From: Gammaproteobacteria bacterium
Lineage (GTDB): Bacteria > Pseudomonadota > Gammaproteobacteria > Xanthomonadales > SZUA-36
Reading direction: 5' to 3'
Length of the DNA: 64,000 nucleotides
Assembly: GCA_021772915.1 (NCBI GenBank)
Contig: JAJFLB010000012.1
Span: 124,001-188,000 of the forward strand
Shown: positions 60,570 to 64,000 of the stretch, one piece after another
How the letters are laid out: each line of letters begins with the position of its first letter
Numbering within the stretch: position 1 is the first letter of the stretch
Position numbers and translations under genes: made by a program
Notes under the pieces: generated by a model
Database searches by the model: none
Told to the model about the DNA's origin: nothing
What the model saw: the letters and a program-made list of their open reading frames with translations, nothing else

Positions 60570-62702
60570 TTAGCTACCGCAAGGAAATGAGACTTGACAT
60601 GCAGAGTAGCCTGGCATCTCTGACGTTAAGGGGTATGTAAGCCCTGTAGGGATTTGATTTCCATTAGGATCCACAGTGAAAATATCTTCGCCGGAATGAT
60701 TAACGTGAAGACACTCATTTCGGCATGTTTGATCTACATCATCATCGAATATATCATTTGCTGCCGCTAGTCCAACAGCACAGCTTTGCGCTGAATTGTA
60801 ATTTCCGTCCAGCGTGTTGTGGTAAGGGACTTCAAGCGCTTCAAATTCTGAGATATGCACTCCTTCATGTGTTTTTGTTGCATTGATTTGGGCTTGAGTG
60901 CGATTCTTGAATTGTCCGGGGCTATTAGGGATTGGTAAATTTGTCGCAATCTTTGTGGACAGATTACCTTCGGCCCCGCCTGTTATCAGCCACTTAATTG
61001 AGCCGCCAACACAGAAGTTACTGCAGGCTGGCTTGTCTTGATTGGTTTCATTGTTTATTGCAGGAATAGCCTTTCCGAGAGCTCCTACTTGTGAGAATGG
61101 CAGTTCTGCATGGGGCGCTGTTACCCAGGCTGGTCGAGACATTGGACTGGGGGCTTGTGGCGCATCGCATTCGACTGGCAATGTTGCGGAGGCAGACTTG
61201 AGCCCACTGTCAACGAAGGTACACATCACACTAACACTGATGGTGAAGTATCCGGCCGATGTGAAGGTATGAGTAATGGTTTTACTCAGCCCACCTACGC
61301 CGCCGCCAATATATGAACCATTGGCGTAGAAGAAGTACAAGACAAGCCCACAATTTGATGTGGTCCAGGCAACGTTGGCTTCAATATTTACGGGTACGCC
61401 CGTAAAAGCGGTGCTTGGAACATTCAAAGTTGGATACGCCGTGATGCCTGTCACACAATTGACTGACTCATATTCCGGCGGTAAAAAGAAACTGTTTGAG
61501 GCTTTATCAAATTGACGCTGCGTCATCGGTTCTTGAGCCAGAGCGTTGTAAATTCGCCTGCGCTGATCAGCCGCAAGTATGAGTGAGTCTGGATTGATCA
61601 GCCCAATGTCAGTGGGGATATCCAAGAGCTGCAGTGCTTCGTTCCAGTTGACAACCATTCCAAATACACCACGCGAGCGGGCATAGTGAATGTCTGAACT
61701 TGATCCGAAAGTATTTGATGCCCGACGCTGATTCACCAAACTACCTAAAGTCCGTTCATCCAACTGTTTGCGAATATCAGCCTCACCATCGGAGTATTGG
61801 TAATGATTGGTTCCGAATACGTCGCTCTCAATAGATGTAAGCCTACCGGAGGCATCATATTCACACTGCATCACCTGATCACCCCAATCGAGTGTTTTGG
61901 GGTTCCCATCCGCATGGTATTGAATATCAAGCTGACCTTGAGGTTGAAACTCAACACGCGATACCTGGTTATCATTGTTTAGAGTGATGCTTTGACCAAT
62001 AGGATCACCGAGAATTCCAATGCTTTGAAAATCGGTCAGATTTCCGGTGGCATCGTAATCGAAATCCTGGAAGCTGCCGTCGGGTCGGATGGTGCCTGTT
62101 CTGAACCCTAGAGCGTCATAGGCATATTCATGTTCAGTGCCATCCGGAAAAGTGATGGAAGCGAGCCTGCCTCTGGTGTTATAGGCGAATTGACTGGTGC
62201 CTTCTTCATTTTCCAATTGCGATAAAAGACCATCATCATTGTATGCATACGTTGTTGTGGTACCACCTTCGCTTTGACTGATGAGATCACCTTGATCATT
62301 GAACCCGTATTGAATGGTGTTGCCATTCCAGGTTCTGCTAATCAGATTTCCCTTGACGTCATAATTAAGCGTTTGATAGTTACCGTCCGTATCAGACAGC
62401 GCGATGTTTCGGTCTTCCCAATCAAAAATGTATGTGAGCTCTATCTCACCTTCTGGGTCATAACGCACCAATCGCTCAGGATTACCAAAAGAGTCAAAAG
62501 TAAATGTGCCTCTTAAGCTGCCATTGTGTCGAAGTGCTGCTACGTTATTCGAAGCGGTGAGTTCTATTTCACTTTCAAAATTGTCCGGGTTGATGATCGA
62601 GGTTGTAATTCCGAGCGAATTTTGTACAAACTGGCTTGAGTCTCCAGCGTCATTGGTGACCGTTGTTGTATTTCCATTGTACGAGGTAAGTGTGTTTTTC
62701 AT
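60570..62702 (-). CDS. RHS/YD-repeat protein, C-terminal part with PKD-like segment and HExxH-containing C-terminus
   Basis: Many YD repeats (YDVKGNLISRTWNGNTIQYGFNDQGDLIS, YAYDALGFRTGTIRPDGSFQDFDYDATGNLTD); C-terminal ATKTHEGVHISEFEALE. Confidence 0.85.
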   Translation of the reverse strand: MKNTLTSYNGNTTTVTNDAGDSSQFVQNSLGITTSIINPDNFESEIELTASNNVAALRHNGSLRGTFTFDSFGNPERLVRYDPEGEIELTYIFDWEDRNIALSDTDGNYQTLNYDVKGNLISRTWNGNTIQYGFNDQGDLISQSEGGTTTTYAYNDDGLLSQLENEEGTSQFAYNTRGRLASITFPDGTEHEYAYDALGFRTGTIRPDGSFQDFDYDATGNLTDFQSIGILGDPIGQSITLNNDNQVSRVEFQPQGQLDIQYHADGNPKTLDWGDQVMQCEYDASGRLTSIESDVFGTNHYQYSDGEADIRKQLDERTLGSLVNQRRASNTFGSSSDIHYARSRGVFGMVVNWNEALQLLDIPTDIGLINPDSLILAADQRRRIYNALAQEPMTQRQFDKASNSFFLPPEYESVNCVTGITAYPTLNVPSTAFTGVPVNIEANVAWTTSNCGLVLYFFYANGSYIGGGVGGLSKTITHTFTSAGYFTISVSVMCTFVDSGLKSASATLPVECDAPQAPSPMSRPAWVTAPHAELPFSQVGALGKAIPAINNETNQDKPACSNFCVGGSIKWLITGGAEGNLSTKIATNLPIPNSPGQFKNRTQAQINATKTHEGVHISEFEALEVPYHNTLDGNYNSAQSCAVGLAAANDIFDDDVDQTCRNECLHVNHSGEDIFTVDPNGNQIPTGLTYPLTSEMPGYSACQVSFPCGS

Positions 62703-63480
62703 GACGTATTTTGGTGCGTTTTACTCTTCCGTCTTGATGATAGGTTATTGATGCTGCCCGATTTCCTTCTGGATCGATCACTTGTGTTATCTGGGCTTTA
62801 GCGTATTTGTAGTCCCAACTGTTCCCACCAAGATCTGTCACGGTCGCAAGTTCTCCTTTGTTGTTATAGCTGTAGGAGACCGACCGACCTTGGTCGTCTG
62901 TTATTTCGGTGACCTGTCCGTTCGCATTACGGAAGATAGATACAAAATGTCCATTTTGGCCCGATACATTCGAGAGACGACTTTCAGTTCCGTAACTTAA
63001 AGTGAGCGAATTTCCGTTATTGTCAGTGACCTCAACCAATCGGGCCACATCATCTTCCAGTACGAATCGTTTGACCCACTGATTTCGAAAGGTCAGCAAA
63101 AATCCATCAGACGTCGCGGTCAAATTCTTGACGTCTGATGGGTGTGGCACGCTCAAAGAGAATGTGTCATTTGTATTGCTGAATTCGCTGACGCTTAAGC
63201 TGTCGTCCGTGTAAGTAAGCGATCCATCTGAATTGACCTTGATGATTTCAGCGATACTGATACGCCAGCCTGCTGAAAAATCAGATTCACCGGTATATGC
63301 ACTATCAAATACTCGTGCAAACACCACAGGCAGACGCCCAACAGTCACCATGTCACGGCGAACGAAAGTCAGGTTGCCCTTCCCCACATTCACAAATCCC
63401 TTTTGAACACCATTGAAAATGGATTGTTCATTTGTGAAAAAAGTATTCACTCTCCTGCGCTCTGAAAGCTCGTTGAGCAT
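62650..63480 (-). CDS. RHS/YD-repeat protein, N-terminal part (frameshifted from 60570-62702)
   Basis: KGFVNVGKGNLTFVRRDMVTVGRLPVVFARVFDSAYTG...AGWRISI; YSYNNKGELATVTDLGGNSWDYKYAKAQITQVIDPEGN; overlaps the downstream ORF in a different frame. Confidence 0.82.
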   Translation of the reverse strand: MLNELSERRRVNTFFTNEQSIFNGVQKGFVNVGKGNLTFVRRDMVTVGRLPVVFARVFDSAYTGESDFSAGWRISIAEIIKVNSDGSLTYTDDSLSVSEFSNTNDTFSLSVPHPSDVKNLTATSDGFLLTFRNQWVKRFVLEDDVARLVEVTDNNGNSLTLSYGTESRLSNVSGQNGHFVSIFRNANGQVTEITDDQGRSVSYSYNNKGELATVTDLGGNSWDYKYAKAQITQVIDPEGNRAASITYHQDGRVKRTKIRHEKHTYLVQWKYNNGHQ

Positions 63481-63775
63481 GTCAATTTGAGAATTGTTTC
63501 AAAATTTGTTTTTTTAGTGAAAAATTCTATGACTGAATTTATATATAGTGAAACTCATCGGATAAATCTCTCACTTGATTTATGCTTTTTTTACTTAGAA
63601 TTCTTTGGGTTCTTCCGTGGGCTCTTTAATGTCTATGTCGAAATGCCCTGTAAATCACTATGGAAAATTGGAAAAAGCCAAAAAGCCAGGACATCCATAT
63701 CGAGTGAAATATCCTACAGGACGTGATGCGGTTTTACCCTGTTAGCTATTTGCGGTTCCGGCTTAGACTGGTTTC

Positions 63776-64000
63776 ATGCCAAAGCCAAGATACCGCCAGG
63801 TCTCCATTGAAGACACGCCGTATTACCACTGCATCTCCCGTTGCGTGCGGCGGGCCTTTTTGTGTGGTGAAGATCCAGTTTCAGGATTCAACTTCGAACA
63901 CCGCCGTCAGTGGATCGTTGATCGAATCAAGTTGCTATGTTCGGTGTTTGCCGTTGACCTATGCGCCTACGCTGTCATGAGCAACCACTATCACATCTTG
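63776..64000 (+). mobile_element. REP-associated tyrosine transposase (Y1_Tnp), 5' part, truncated by window end
   Basis: No stop before the window end, so absent from the ORF track: MPKPRYRQVSIEDTPYYHCISRCVRRAFLCGEDPVSGFNFEHRRQWIVDRIKLLCSVFAVDLCAYAVMSNHYHIL; HUH-type HYHIL motif. Confidence 0.85.

Noticed and set aside
1-64000. CRISPR arrays, tRNA genes, prophage structural genes
   Set aside because: I saw no regularly spaced direct repeats with spacers, no convincing tRNA cloverleaf and no phage morphogenesis proteins by eye; a tRNAscan/CRISPR search was not possible.

Overview
The window looks like a gammaproteobacterial chromosome segment. Two core-like blocks are interrupted by accessory DNA.

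Core-like content: cysQ, nudE, an IMPase, bioA and rsmE; a Pil-Chp type IV pilus chemosensory cluster (CheW, ChpA/PilL, PilJ, PilI, PilG) divergent from gshB-tonB-yqgE-ruvX; a LytTR regulator; a poxB-like/maeA/class II amidotransferase operon; a three-subunit succinate dehydrogenase/fumarate reductase; an MCE lipid-transport operon; nnrE; an ECF sigma/anti-sigma pair; and an AraC regulator with its divergent neighbours.

Most interesting region: 46.9-52.9 kb. A sulfotransferase-fold gene is followed by five tightly packed genes whose families match the C. jejuni O-methyl-phosphoramidate (MeOPN) pathway: an APS-kinase-like CDP-amidate kinase, a SAM methyltransferase, a PEP-synthase-like glutamine kinase, a class I amidotransferase and a nucleotidyltransferase. 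The predicted glutamine kinase is split by a third perfect copy of an 8-bp tandem repeat, which suggests slippage or phase variation. Homologous HTH fragments in direct orientation flank this region at 43.0 and 53.3 kb.

Other accessory observations: an operon of two Rieske-fusion enzymes (TPP enzyme and glutamate-synthase-like) with ion transporters; a decayed partial duplicate of one of its genes; a two-copy ~200-280 bp dispersed repeat; an isolated 5S rRNA beside a frameshifted IS91-family element; and a frameshifted RHS/YD-repeat protein with an HExxH-containing C-terminus next to an ankyrin-like secreted protein.

All functional calls come from reading translated sequence and recalled family knowledge. 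No database search was run.
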